In this document: positions 42,121-50,533 of the stretch, piece by piece
How positions within the stretch are numbered: position 1 is the stretch's first letter
Layout: every line of letters starts with the position of its first letter
From: Nocardia huaxiensis
GTDB lineage: Bacteria; Actinomycetota; Actinomycetes; Mycobacteriales; Mycobacteriaceae
Reading direction: 5' to 3'
DNA length: 64,000 nucleotides
Assembly: GCF_013744875.1 (NCBI RefSeq)
Contig: NZ_CP059399.1
Location: forward strand, 1,054,001-1,118,000
Translations under genes and position numbers: made by a program
The notes under the pieces: model-generated
Databases searched by the model: none
Seen by the model: only the letters and a program-made list of their open reading frames with translations
What the model was told of the DNA's origin: nothing

Positions 42121-43561
42121 GTCGCAGCTGGAAGTCGGCGAGTCGCACCTTCCGGGTGCGCCGCCGATAGCTCCGCGTGGTCCCCGGCCAATTGTTGGTG
42201 ATCCGCCCGGACGCGGTCCGATACCAGCTGGTGCAGAAGTTCCACGGCGTCTTGGCCAGTCGCTCCTGTAAGGCGGCATTGAACTCCCGCTCGGCCTCGT
42301 CCTCGACTTCCAGGGTGTGCCCGGGGTTCTCGCTCAACAGCTGGACCGCGTGCCGGATGTACCGGGCCTGCGATTCGATCATGTAAATGATCGACCCCAC
42401 ACCGAGATTCGTGTTCGGCCCGTACACCATGAACATATTCGGGAAGTGCGGCACCGTGATTCCGAGATGCGCGTGCGCCCCGCCCGCCCACTCGTCGGCG
42501 AGGTTCCGCCCGTCGGTTCCGTGAATCTTCATGGGCCACAAGAACTCCGTGCCCTTGAACCCGGTCCCGTAGATGATCACGTCGGCTTCGTGCACGACCC
42601 CGTCGACGGTGCGCACCCCGTTCGGCACGATCTCGCTGATGGCGGTGGTCTCCACGGCCACGTTCGGTTGGGTGAGCGCCGGGAAGTAGTCGTTGGAGAA
42701 CAGCCCCCGCTTGCATCCGATCGGATAGTCGGGAGTCAGCTTGGCCCGCAACACCGGATCGGTGACCTGCTCCGCCAGATGCCGCTCCGCGATCCCCGAC
42801 ACCACCCGCACGATTCCGGGAAACTCGACCAGCCCCAACGCGACGGTCTCCCCGATTGCCCACCACCAGAGCCGTTCCGCCGCAGGCAGTCCCGGCACAT
42901 GCAGCAGTACCCGCTGATGCACCGGCTTGTAATCGGTATCGAACTTCGGCAGCACCCAGGCGGCCGTCCGCTGAAACAGCGTGAGCCGTTCCACCACCGG
43001 CTGGATCTCGGGCACATACTGAATCGCACTCGCCCCGGTTCCGATGCAGGCCACCCGTTTCCCGGCCAGCTCCACCCCGTGATCCCACAGCGCCGAATGG
43101 AACGAAGGCCCCTCGAAGGTCTCGATCCCGGGAATCGCCGGCAGAGCGGGCCGAGACAGCTGCCCGACAGCCGAGATCAATACATCAGCAGTCCGAACGG
43201 ACCCATCCGTAGTCCGAACGGCCCACTGCCCCGCCTTTTCATCGAACTCGCACTCGCTGACCTCGGCCCCGAACTCGATGGCCTTCAGTAGATCGTGCCG
43301 CTCGGCCACCCCCCGCATGTACTCCCAGATGTCCTCCCGCCCCGAATACCGCTGCCGCCACTTGGGTTTCGGCTCCTTGGCGAACGAGTACAGCGGCGAG
43401 GGCACATCACAGGCCGCCCCCGGATACGTATTCTCCCGCCACACCCCACCCAGCTCCCCGGCCCGCTCCAGAATGGTGAACTCCCGAAACCCATTCCGCT
43501 GCAACTCGATAGCCATCCCCAGTCCCCCGAACCCGGCACCAATGATGATGATCGACGGCAT
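42110..43561 (-). CDS. Flavin-binding (Baeyer-Villiger type) monooxygenase
   Basis: A 483-residue NADPH- and FAD-dependent monooxygenase. The FAD site reads MPSIIIIGAGFGGLGMAIEL, followed by ILERAGELGGVWRENTYPGA-ACDVPSPLYSF, characteristic of BVMO/FMO proteins. The fingerprint region around residues 150-165 is diverged (LPAIPGIETFEGPSFHSALW, matching FxGxxxHxxxW with Ser in place of one residue). The NADPH Rossmann motif is GKRVACIGTGASAIQYVPEI. Later signatures are DVIIYGTGFKGTEFLWPMKI and FPNMFMVYGPNTNLGVGSII. It probably oxygenates ketones, sulfides or amines; the substrate is unknown. GAGGAGGGCC stands before the ATG at 43561, so longer frames are not needed. Confidence 0.9.
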   Translation of the reverse strand: MPSIIIIGAGFGGLGMAIELQRNGFREFTILERAGELGGVWRENTYPGAACDVPSPLYSFAKEPKPKWRQRYSGREDIWEYMRGVAERHDLLKAIEFGAEVSECEFDEKAGQWAVRTTDGSVRTADVLISAVGQLSRPALPAIPGIETFEGPSFHSALWDHGVELAGKRVACIGTGASAIQYVPEIQPVVERLTLFQRTAAWVLPKFDTDYKPVHQRVLLHVPGLPAAERLWWWAIGETVALGLVEFPGIVRVVSGIAERHLAEQVTDPVLRAKLTPDYPIGCKRGLFSNDYFPALTQPNVAVETTAISEIVPNGVRTVDGVVHEADVIIYGTGFKGTEFLWPMKIHGTDGRNLADEWAGGAHAHLGITVPHFPNMFMVYGPNTNLGVGSIIYMIESQARYIRHAVQLLSENPGHTLEVEDEAEREFNAALQERLAKTPWNFCTSWYRTASGRITNNWPGTTRSYRRRTRKVRLADFQLRPTS

Positions 43562-43731
43562 GTGGCCCTCCTCACAACGGCGGTGCCTCCACTGTAGAAG
43601 TGAGTCATTCCCCCTCGCATCATCTCGCCCAGATCCGCCGACCACGGGCGAGTCACTGACCGGAGTCTCCGTGGTGGGTTCCGTGGTCGGCACGGATGTC
43701 GCCGGTGCGCGCCGTGAATAGCTTTAGGGGC

Positions 43732-44361
43732 ATGGAAATCAACGCGAACATCAGCACCGACATCAACATTCAGCTCGAGGTGGCCGACCCGCGGGCCGCC
43801 GCCGCGATCTATGAGGCGGCGTTCGGGCTGGGGGACCGGCTCGGATTCCGGGCCGCGCAGGGCCCCTCGACCGGGTTCCGGGGATTCCTGCTGTCGCTGG
43901 TGGTTTCGCAGCCCTCCACCGTCGACAGCCTGGTCGGCACCGCGGTGGAGGCCGGGTTCACCGTCCTGAAGCCCGCGAAGAAGAGCCTGTGGGGTTACAG
44001 CGCGGTGGTGCAGGGGCCGGAGGGGACGATCTGGAAGATCGCCACCTCCAAGAAGAAGGATGTGGGGCCCTTCACCCGGGCGGTCGATGACGTGGTGTTG
44101 CTGATGGGCGTGGCGGATGTGAAGGCCAGCAAGCAGTTCTACGCGGACCGCGGGTTGACGGTGTCCAAGAGCTTCGGCGGCAAGTACGCGGAGTTCGAGA
44201 ACGCGGGGTCGTCGGTCACGCTGGCGCTGTACCCGCGCAAGGCTGCCGCCAAGGAAGCGGGCGTTGCTCTGGAGGGCAGCGGATCGCACCGCATCGTCAT
44301 GGACAGCGGCATCGGATCGTTCACCGACGCGGACGGTTTCGTGTGGGAGACGGCGGCCTGA
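43732..44361 (+). CDS. VOC/glyoxalase-fold protein (two-module)
   Basis: A 209-residue protein with two vicinal-oxygen-chelate modules. The first (NISTDINIQLEVADPRAAAA-IYEAAFGLGDRLGFRAAQG, up to LWGYSAVVQGPEGTIWKIAT) and the second (DVVLLMGVADVKASKQFYAD-RGLTVSKSFGGKYAEF, up to TDADGFVWETAA) each have the beta-alpha-beta-beta-beta pattern. The 'xDxDGFxWE' end is typical of glyoxalase/bleomycin-resistance-like domains. Metal ligands are not clearly all present, so an enzymatic role is unproven. The ATG at 43732 lies 7 nt after TAGCTT and has no ribosome site; the upstream ATG at 43696 lies before that -10. A second VOC gene follows 95 nt downstream. Confidence 0.85.
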   Translation: MEINANISTDINIQLEVADPRAAAAIYEAAFGLGDRLGFRAAQGPSTGFRGFLLSLVVSQPSTVDSLVGTAVEAGFTVLKPAKKSLWGYSAVVQGPEGTIWKIATSKKKDVGPFTRAVDDVVLLMGVADVKASKQFYADRGLTVSKSFGGKYAEFENAGSSVTLALYPRKAAAKEAGVALEGSGSHRIVMDSGIGSFTDADGFVWETAA

Positions 44362-44456
44362 GGCTGCGCTCCGACTCGGCGGACACGCGCCGATTCCTAG
44401 CCGGGCCCGATCCCGGATTTCCGGTAGACATAAATCCACAACATCAGGAGTAAGTC

Positions 44457-44870
44457 ATGAAAGCGCACGTCAGCTCCATCCTCCTCGGCGTCCGGGACAT
44501 GGACCGGGCCAAGCAGTTCTATACCGAGGGCCTCGGCTGGAAGATCCAGAACGACTACGGCATCTCGGTGTTCTTCGAGTCGGATGGCGCGTCCCCGGTC
44601 GGCTTCTACGGTCGCGAGGGGCTGGCCGGCCAGGTGGGCACGGATCCGGAGGGCAGCGGGTTCAGCGGGCTGGTGCTGACCTATGTGGTCCGCAGCGCGG
44701 CGCGGGTCGACGAGATCATGGCGGAGGCCGAGAAGGCCGGCGCCACCATCCTCAAGCCCGCCGGTGCGCTGCCGTGGGGCGGCTACGGCGGCACCTTCGC
44801 CGACCCGGACGGCTATGTCTGGAGCCTCGGTTACAGCGAGCAGGGAACCGATCAGCCCTACGCCGAATAG
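44457..44870 (+). CDS. VOC family protein (single glyoxalase/bleomycin-resistance domain)
   Basis: A 137-residue VOC-fold protein. It has the entry AHVSSILLGVRDMDRAKQFY-TEGLGWKIQNDYGISVFF, the central LVLTYVVRSAARVDEIMAEA, AGATILKPAGALPWGGYGGT and the terminal FADPDGYVWSLGYSEQGTD, the conserved DPDG(Y/N)xWE-like strand with Ser in the place of the usual metal Glu. The family includes glyoxalases, dioxygenases and antibiotic-binding proteins; function here is not decidable. AGGAG lies 8 nt before the ATG. It is followed closely (24 nt) by the YdeI-like gene, so these two may form an operon with the preceding VOC gene. Confidence 0.88.
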   Translation: MKAHVSSILLGVRDMDRAKQFYTEGLGWKIQNDYGISVFFESDGASPVGFYGREGLAGQVGTDPEGSGFSGLVLTYVVRSAARVDEIMAEAEKAGATILKPAGALPWGGYGGTFADPDGYVWSLGYSEQGTDQPYAE

Positions 44871-44894
44871 CCGGCGCGGCAACAGGAGATGAGC

Positions 44895-45329
44895 ATGAAG
44901 TTTCGCACCCACGTCGAGCCGCCCGAGCCCATGCGGGGGCTGGAAGTTCCGCCGGAGGTGGTCGAGGCGCTCGGCGAGGGTGCGCGGCCGCCGGTGACCA
45001 TCACGATCAATGGGCACACCTGGAAGAGCCGGGTCGCCCTCATGCGTGGCCGGTACCTGCTCGGTCTCAGCAATGCCAACCGGCAGGCCGCGGGGGTCGA
45101 GATCGGCGAGGAGGTCGAGGTCGATCTCGAACTCGACACCGAGCCCCGCGTCATTGTCGAACCGGCGGACTTCACCGCGGCCCTGGACGCCGATCCGGTG
45201 GCTCGCGCCGCCTACGACAAGCTCGCCTACAGCCGCAAGCGTGAGCATGTGCACGCCATCGAGAGTGCGAAGAAGCCGGAGACGCGGCAGCGCCGCATCG
45301 AGAAGGCCATTGCCACCCTGCGGGGGTGA
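44895..45329 (+). CDS. DUF1905/YdeI-type (OmdA-like) protein
   Basis: A 144-residue protein with two small domains. Residues ~1-85 match DUF1905 (MKFRTHVEPPEPMRGLEVPP, PVTITINGHTWKSRVALMRG, RYLLGLSNANRQAAGVEIGE, VEVDLELDTEPR). Residues ~90-144 match the C-terminal half of the bacteriocin-protection YdeI/OmpD-associated family (DADPVARAAYDKLAYSRKRE, HVHAIESAKKPETRQRRIEK). The molecular role is unknown. AACAGGAG lies 6 nt before the ATG at 44895, which is therefore preferred to the ATG at 44889 that directly abuts the site. It probably belongs with the VOC gene 24 nt upstream. Confidence 0.87.
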   Translation: MKFRTHVEPPEPMRGLEVPPEVVEALGEGARPPVTITINGHTWKSRVALMRGRYLLGLSNANRQAAGVEIGEEVEVDLELDTEPRVIVEPADFTAALDADPVARAAYDKLAYSRKREHVHAIESAKKPETRQRRIEKAIATLRG

Positions 45330-45381
45330 AACCGGAAGCGAGCCTGGTTCGGATTGAGGTTTCCGGCCATACTCTATGGAT

Positions 45382-46449
45382 ATGAGCAGGGTGCAGGAGG
45401 CGGGGATCCGGGATTGGGATTTTCCGCGGGGAGTGGCCAGTGCCGCGCTCATGGTGGGGTTCGCGCGGGAGCACGGGGTGGCCGCGGAGCGCATCCTCGA
45501 GGGAAGTGGGCTGAGCGAGAAGATCCTCGGCGATCCGGACGCGCAGATCGATGCGCGGACCGAGCTGGCGGTGATCCGGAATCTGGTGCGGGAGTTGGGG
45601 GATCGGCCGAATCTGGGGTTGGCGGTGGGGCGGCGCTATCGGATCACCACTTTCGGAATTTTCGGATTCGCCTGTGTCAGCAGCCCTACCCTCGGTGAGG
45701 CCATCGCGTTTGCGCTGCGGTATCTGGAGTTGAGTTTCACCTTCTGCATTCCGGTTGCGCGGTGGCGGCCCGGCGAGTTCGTGGCCCGGATTCACGATGA
45801 GCGGGTGCCGGCGGATGTCCGGAGATTCCTGGTGGAGCGGGATGTGACCGCCATGCATCAGATGCTGTGCGATCTGATGGGGCACCGCGTGGAGCTGATC
45901 CGGGCGGATTTCGATTTCCCGGCGCCGGACGATATCGAGCCCTGGATCGAAATCTATGGGCTACGACCGCGATTCGAGCAGCAGCACAATCTGTTCACCC
46001 TGGATCCGGCGGTGCTGGAGCGGCCGTTGCCGCAGGCCAATGAGCACACCTGGGCCATGTGCCTGGCGCAGTGCCGCGATCTGGTGTCGCGCAGACGCGC
46101 GCGGACGGGCATCGCGGCGGATGTGCGGGGACTGCTGGTGCCGCGCGGTGGGATCGACGGATTCGCGCAGCCGCCCGGGATCGACGCCGTGGCAAGGGAA
46201 CTCAATGTGAGCACCAGGACCCTGCGCAGGCATCTGGATTCGGCGGGCACGAGCTACCGGGCGCTGCTGGACGAGGTGCGCCGCGCGCTGGCGGAGGAGA
46301 TGCTCACCGCCACACCGCTTTCGGTGAGCGATGTGGCGATTCGGCTGGGTTATGCGGAGGCGTCGACTTTCATTCACGCCTTCAAAAGGTGGACCGGCAC
46401 AACGCCTTCCGCGTACCGGCGGGCCGCGATCACTCCGCTGGTTCGCTGA
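45382..46449 (+). CDS. AraC family transcriptional regulator (OruR/ArgR-like N-domain)
   Basis: A 355-residue transcription factor. The N-terminal ligand domain (ALMVGFAREHGVAAERILEG, RTELAVIRNLVRELGDRPNL, RYRITTFGIFGFACVSSPTL) is the 'Arabinose_bd'-type domain found in OruR/VirS-like regulators. The C-terminal double helix-turn-helix reads GIDAVARELNVSTRTLRRHL, DSAGTSYRALLDEVRRALAE, then LSVSDVAIRLGYAEASTFIH-AFKRWTGTTPSAYR, the full AraC signature. M. tuberculosis VirS belongs to the same class and controls an operon that includes a Baeyer-Villiger monooxygenase, so the BVMO at 42110 is a possible target. The ATG at 45382 lies 6 nt after TACTCT (leaderless); the ATG at 45376 directly abuts that box. 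Its end overlaps the convergent phosphodiesterase by 20 nt. Confidence 0.88.
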   Translation: MSRVQEAGIRDWDFPRGVASAALMVGFAREHGVAAERILEGSGLSEKILGDPDAQIDARTELAVIRNLVRELGDRPNLGLAVGRRYRITTFGIFGFACVSSPTLGEAIAFALRYLELSFTFCIPVARWRPGEFVARIHDERVPADVRRFLVERDVTAMHQMLCDLMGHRVELIRADFDFPAPDDIEPWIEIYGLRPRFEQQHNLFTLDPAVLERPLPQANEHTWAMCLAQCRDLVSRRRARTGIAADVRGLLVPRGGIDGFAQPPGIDAVARELNVSTRTLRRHLDSAGTSYRALLDEVRRALAEEMLTATPLSVSDVAIRLGYAEASTFIHAFKRWTGTTPSAYRRAAITPLVR

Positions 46450-47209
46450 GCCAGCCGCCCAGCGCGATGGGCCGGAACATGGTCAGGAACTGCCCGTCCT
46501 TGATGGAGTGCAGCACCAGCGACGGGTCGGGCGCGAAGTCGATGGGCACGTGTCCCGGTGCGGCCGTTTCCCATTCGCCGCCGATGGTGGAGGACACGCT
46601 GGGTGCCACGATGAGCGGTTTGCCCGCGAATGTGGTGACCAGGCCGGCGTGCACGTGCCCGGTGAGGATGGCCGCGATGCGGTCGTCGGCGGCGACGATC
46701 GCCGCGAGGGGTTCCGGATTGGTGAGCCGAATGTGGTCGACGACGGTGCTGCACACCGGAACCGGCGGATGGTGCATGCCGATCACAATGGTTTCGTCGG
46801 CGGGCGCGGAAGCCAGTGCGGCGGTCAGGAAGTCGAGGGTTTCGTCGTCCAGGCGGCCTTCCGGCCTGCCGGGAATGCTGGAGTCGAGCATGACCAGGGT
46901 GACGCCGTCGGCGCTGTGCACCTGATTGATGGGCGCGTAGGAGGCGTCCTCGCCGAACAGCACGGTGCGCATATTGGCGCGGTCGTCGTGATTGCCGGGC
47001 AGGATGACCACCGGCACATCGGCGTTCAGGGCGGCGCGAGCCTGCTGGTATTCCCCGGTTTCGCCTTCGTCGGCGATATCGCCGGTGACGATGATGACGT
47101 CGGGCCGGGTGGGCAGCTCAGCGAGGTAGGCCATCACCCGTTCGGCGCGTTCGACATTCCTGGCGGCCATATTGAAGTGGGTGTCACTGAGATGTGCCAG
47201 CAGAACCAT
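46430..47209 (-). CDS. Metallophosphoesterase, cAMP phosphodiesterase-like (CpdA/Rv0805 type)
   Basis: A 259-residue class III cyclic-nucleotide phosphodiesterase-like enzyme. All metal-site motifs are present: LAHLSDTHFNM (DxH), VIIVTGDIADEGETGEYQQA (GDxxD), VVILPGNHDDRANMR (GNHD), IVIGMHHPPVPV (His) and ILTGHVHAGLVTTFAG (GHxH). It resembles M. tuberculosis Rv0805, which hydrolyses cAMP and affects the envelope. The start at 47209 is chosen because the family begins 'LLAHLSDTHF'; longer frames add a basic tract of no homology. No signal peptide is visible. It is convergent with the AraC gene. Confidence 0.9.
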   Translation of the reverse strand: MVLLAHLSDTHFNMAARNVERAERVMAYLAELPTRPDVIIVTGDIADEGETGEYQQARAALNADVPVVILPGNHDDRANMRTVLFGEDASYAPINQVHSADGVTLVMLDSSIPGRPEGRLDDETLDFLTAALASAPADETIVIGMHHPPVPVCSTVVDHIRLTNPEPLAAIVAADDRIAAILTGHVHAGLVTTFAGKPLIVAPSVSSTIGGEWETAAPGHVPIDFAPDPSLVLHSIKDGQFLTMFRPIALGGWLSEPAE

Positions 47210-47345
47210 CGCTGTTCGCTTTCTGTCTGGGGCCGCATCATTGCGCCCGACCGCGGCCGCGCGCCCCGCGGTCACGCCCTCAGGCTAATTGACCTGCCTG
47301 TATGCGGTCTCGGTGAGACTCGCCACCGAATATAGCGATCAAGTA

Positions 47346-48134
47346 TCAATGCCCGTCAATGGTGGTGTGGGTCATGAGTTCGGCTGCGCTGCCGAGAAGT
47401 TGCCCGGGGGTGTCGCCGAGGGGTTTGCCGTCGAGCTGCCAGAAATCCGGGCCGGGTATGGCCTCGAGCGCGAGCTCCGCGGGGGACCGCCAGGACGCCT
47501 CCAGCGACAGTCGCCAGGAGTGGAGGTAGGTGCGCGCGTGCGTCCCGGACCGGTCGAACAGCGGGTCACCCACGATGGCGTGCCCGATCCACGCCAGATG
47601 CACGCGAATCTGATGCCGCCGCCCGGTGATCGGCCGCAAGGCCAGCACCGTGTGCTCGGAAGTGCGCGTCACCACGACGAATTCGGTGACCGACGGATAG
47701 TTCTTGCCCGCCAGGACATCCGCCGCGTCGACCCGCCAGCGGTCGCCGTCGCGCCGAATGCTCTCGCGGGGCGCGGCGATTCGCACCCGGTTCTTGCGGC
47801 CCACACTCAGCGGCAGTTCGATCACGCCGCGATCGGGCAGCCCGTCCCCTTCGACGACCGCCAGATACGCCTTCTGCGCTGTCCGCTTGTTGAACTGCCG
47901 CGTCAACTCCCCGTGCGCCTTCAGCTCCTTGGCGAGCAGCACCAGCCCGGAGGTCACCTTGTCGATGCGATGCACCGGGTACAGCGTCTCGCCCTGCCCG
48001 GCGGCGAGTTCCACGATGTCGGTGTCGTGCCGCTCGCCGGTGACCGAGATCCCGGCGGGCTTGTTCAGCGCGAGCACCGCCTCGTCCTCCAGGATCAGGC
48101 ACTGTTTCCGCAGTTCGGGCCAAGACGTTTGCAC
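47346..48134 (-). CDS. RluA family RNA pseudouridine synthase
   Basis: A 262-residue pseudouridine synthase converting specific uridines of rRNA or tRNA to pseudouridine. The catalytic Asp58 sits in TLYPVHRIDKVTSGLVLLAK, preceded by VLALNKPAGISVTG. Further on are KRTAQKAYLAVVEGDGLPDR, LALRPITGRRHQIRVHLAWI (the conserved GRxHQIRxH) and GHAIVGDPLFDRSG. No S4 domain is visible; the N-terminus is short. The GTG at 48134 lies 6 nt after TAGCCT and is probably leaderless. The wax ester synthase gene ends 20 nt upstream on the same strand, so they may be read together despite the separate -10. Confidence 0.92.
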   Translation of the reverse strand: MQTSWPELRKQCLILEDEAVLALNKPAGISVTGERHDTDIVELAAGQGETLYPVHRIDKVTSGLVLLAKELKAHGELTRQFNKRTAQKAYLAVVEGDGLPDRGVIELPLSVGRKNRVRIAAPRESIRRDGDRWRVDAADVLAGKNYPSVTEFVVVTRTSEHTVLALRPITGRRHQIRVHLAWIGHAIVGDPLFDRSGTHARTYLHSWRLSLEASWRSPAELALEAIPGPDFWQLDGKPLGDTPGQLLGSAAELMTHTTIDGH

Positions 48135-48154
48135 CCGACCAGGCTAGTGAACCG

Positions 48155-49510
48155 CTAGCCGACCGCTTTCTCCAGCTCGGCCAGGCCCGTCTCCAGCAGA
48201 TCCGGGAAGCGGTCCAGATCGGGCACCGTGCGCCGGCAGCCGACTATGCCGAAGTCGAGGTTCTCCTCGTTGCTGGTGAGCGTGATGTTCATGGCCTGCG
48301 AGTCGAACGGGATCGACAGCGGATAGTTGGCGTCCAGTCGCGCGCCCTGCATGTAGACGGGTTTGCGCGGTCCGGGCACATTCGAGATCACCAGGTTGAA
48401 CGGCATGCGCGGCATGCCGTCGAAACCGGGCAGCTGTGTCAGCCCGAGCGGCGACATGAGCAGCGCGGACAGGGCCATGGCCTCCAGCTTGGGCAGCTGG
48501 GTGAAGACCTGCTTGGCATCGCGCATGGAGGTGCTGATGGAGTGCAGCCGCCGCGCCGGATCGTCCAGGTGGGTACCGAGATTCGCCAGGCAGGCGGCGA
48601 CCATATTGCCGCCGGAGGCGTCGGCGTCGGCGGCGCTGCGAATATTGACCGGCACCATGGCGATCAGCGGTTCGGCGGGCAGTGCGTCGTGGTCCTCGAG
48701 ATAGGCGCGCAGCGCGGCCCCGCTCATGGCCAGCACGACATCGTTGACGGTGGCCCCGGTGGCCCGGCGCACCGCATTGATCCGCTCGATCGGCCACGAC
48801 CGCACGGCGATGCGCCGCGCCCCGCCGATCGGCACATTGAGCATGGTGCGCGGCGCGGTCATGGGCAGCGTGAGCCGCCCGTCCAGGACGCCCCGCAGCG
48901 GCGCGGCGATCGAACGCGTGCTGCGCAGGACCTGCGGCAGCGCCTTGCGCAGTTGCTGCCAAGGGTTTTCGGGTTCGACGGTCTCGCCGTCGACGGGCGC
49001 GAACCCCCACGGCACCCGCACCCGCGTGTCGAACGGATCGTCGGTGAGGGTGCGCTGCAGCAGCCGCATGGCGGAGACGCCGTCGATGAGCGCGTGATGC
49101 ATCTTCATGTAGACGGCGAACCGGCCGTCGTCGAGGCCCTCGATGAGCCGGCCCTCCCACAGCGGCCGGTGCCGGTCGAGCAGGGTGCCGTGTAGTCGCT
49201 CGGTGAGGTCGAGCAGATCGGGCAGCCCGCCGGGGGAGGGCAGGGCGCAGCGGCGCAGGTGGTAGCGCAGATCCACCTTGTCGGCATGCGACCAGGCGAG
49301 CGAGGAGAACCCGCCGAACAGCCGGCTCGGATGGCGGCGGAAGCGGGCGCGCACCTCGTCGGCGGCGGCCATGTTCCGGAAGAGGGTGCGCGCGAAGTCG
49401 GGTCCGGCGTCGGCGGGCGGTTCGAACAGTTGCAGCCCGCCCACGTGCATGGGGTGTTCGCGGGACTCGAAGGCCAGGAAGATCGCGTCGAGGGGATTGA
49501 GAAGATCCAT
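48155..49510 (-). CDS. Wax ester synthase/diacylglycerol acyltransferase (WS/DGAT)
   Basis: A 451-residue acyl-CoA-dependent acyltransferase making triacylglycerol or wax esters, the storage lipids of mycolata. It starts MDLLNPLDAIFLAFESREHP-MHVGG, typical of Tgs proteins. The catalytic HHxxxDG motif is VYMKMHHALIDGVSAMRLLQ, preceded by the PLW motif RHRPLWEGRLIEGLDDG. Later come GATVNDVVLAMSGAALRAYL (ND motif), PLIAMVPVNIRSAADADASG-GNMVAACLANLGT and FNLVISNVPGPRKPVYMQGA. All residues known to be needed are present. No membrane helix is certain; the family is membrane- or droplet-associated. The ATG at 49510 has only a weak AGG upstream. Confidence 0.94.
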   Translation of the reverse strand: MDLLNPLDAIFLAFESREHPMHVGGLQLFEPPADAGPDFARTLFRNMAAADEVRARFRRHPSRLFGGFSSLAWSHADKVDLRYHLRRCALPSPGGLPDLLDLTERLHGTLLDRHRPLWEGRLIEGLDDGRFAVYMKMHHALIDGVSAMRLLQRTLTDDPFDTRVRVPWGFAPVDGETVEPENPWQQLRKALPQVLRSTRSIAAPLRGVLDGRLTLPMTAPRTMLNVPIGGARRIAVRSWPIERINAVRRATGATVNDVVLAMSGAALRAYLEDHDALPAEPLIAMVPVNIRSAADADASGGNMVAACLANLGTHLDDPARRLHSISTSMRDAKQVFTQLPKLEAMALSALLMSPLGLTQLPGFDGMPRMPFNLVISNVPGPRKPVYMQGARLDANYPLSIPFDSQAMNITLTSNEENLDFGIVGCRRTVPDLDRFPDLLETGLAELEKAVG

Positions 49511-49598
49511 CGGTGTCGCCTAATGCCGGTGGGGGCAGAGCTGCCCAGTGTGTACGGTCCGGCGACGCTGCCCCCCGCGGCCTGAAATGTGAATCAGG

Positions 49599-50366
49599 TT
49601 AGCACTGTGCTTGTTTCGTGATAACCCGAACATCGGGCGGCAAACCCGGGGCAGCCGCGCCGGTGGTTTGCCGGGCGGCCTTGCGATCGCGTTCCAGGTC
49701 CTGGGCCGAGGCGAACGACATGCTGAGGGCGGTGCGTCGGCCGTGCGCGAAGGGGTGCACCCGGTGCAGGGTGGTGCCGGCGCGCAGCAGGTAGAGATCG
49801 CCGGGGACGAGTTCCCAGGAGCGGATGGAGTGGCGGGTCAGGGTGCGGTGGATGCCGTCCTCGAGGTGCCGGTCGCGGCTGGTGTGCGCGACGGTCTGCA
49901 CGAAGCCGCCGTCCTCCAGCTCGGGGCATTCGACCACCAGTACGAGCTCGAAAGCGTAATCGCCCCAACACCATCGGTCCGGTGGATCATTGTGCCGGGT
50001 GCGGGTGACGGTGCACCGGCGCGGCGGCGGGCAGGCGTGCACGCGTTCGGCGGCGACATCGGATAGCTTGTGCCGCAACAGTTCCGAGTCGTACAGCCGG
50101 GGAATGCAGTGGCCGTGCGCGGTGACCTCGGCGGGCGGCACCTCGACGCCCCCGGGGCCGTCCTCGGCCGACCCGTTCCACTGCCGATGCTGGTCGACCA
50201 GGCCGAGCGCCTCGGCCGCCAGGCTGCGTTTCACCCCGTAGGGCAGCAGGAATCCCAGGCGCGCGATTCCCGTCTCGGCCAAGCGGTCTCGGCCGTGACG
50301 CAGGGCGGCGGGGTCGACGGCGGCCAGATGTCTCCGGGCCACCTCGAGTGTGCTGTGGAACCGCAC
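49599..50366 (-). CDS. 2-oxoglutarate/Fe(II) oxygenase-like protein (HalD/ArpA type)
   Basis: A 255-residue protein resembling the ArpA/HalD group of 2-oxoglutarate-dependent oxygenases. The metal site is suggested by RTRHNDPPDRWCWGDYAFEL (first His and Asp), with a distal His in LLRAGTTLHRVHPFAHGRRT, whose Arg should bind 2-oxoglutarate. ELVLVVECPELEDGGFVQTV forms the intervening strands, as in HalD-like enzymes. The C-terminal 40 residues are variable. Substrate unknown; relatives chlorinate or hydroxylate free amino acids, or belong to small-molecule clusters. The GTG at 50366 lies 7 nt after TACAAT, preceded by GAT, and has no ribosome site. It is divergent from the luciferase-like gene. 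Confidence 0.75.
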   Translation of the reverse strand: MRFHSTLEVARRHLAAVDPAALRHGRDRLAETGIARLGFLLPYGVKRSLAAEALGLVDQHRQWNGSAEDGPGGVEVPPAEVTAHGHCIPRLYDSELLRHKLSDVAAERVHACPPPRRCTVTRTRHNDPPDRWCWGDYAFELVLVVECPELEDGGFVQTVAHTSRDRHLEDGIHRTLTRHSIRSWELVPGDLYLLRAGTTLHRVHPFAHGRRTALSMSFASAQDLERDRKAARQTTGAAAPGLPPDVRVITKQAQC

Positions 50367-50533
50367 CCTGTCGATTGTAATCCCTTGTGCGCCAGGGACT
50401 GTGGTGTTGGATCACGATCCGGTCATCCCGGCGCGCTCATCGCGTCATCTCGGGGGCGTCGTCAACCGTGTGCGGCCGAATGCGGCGCGTCGAGCCGCTG
50501 AGCTGCGCCATTGGCGGTAGCTTGAGGTTTGCT

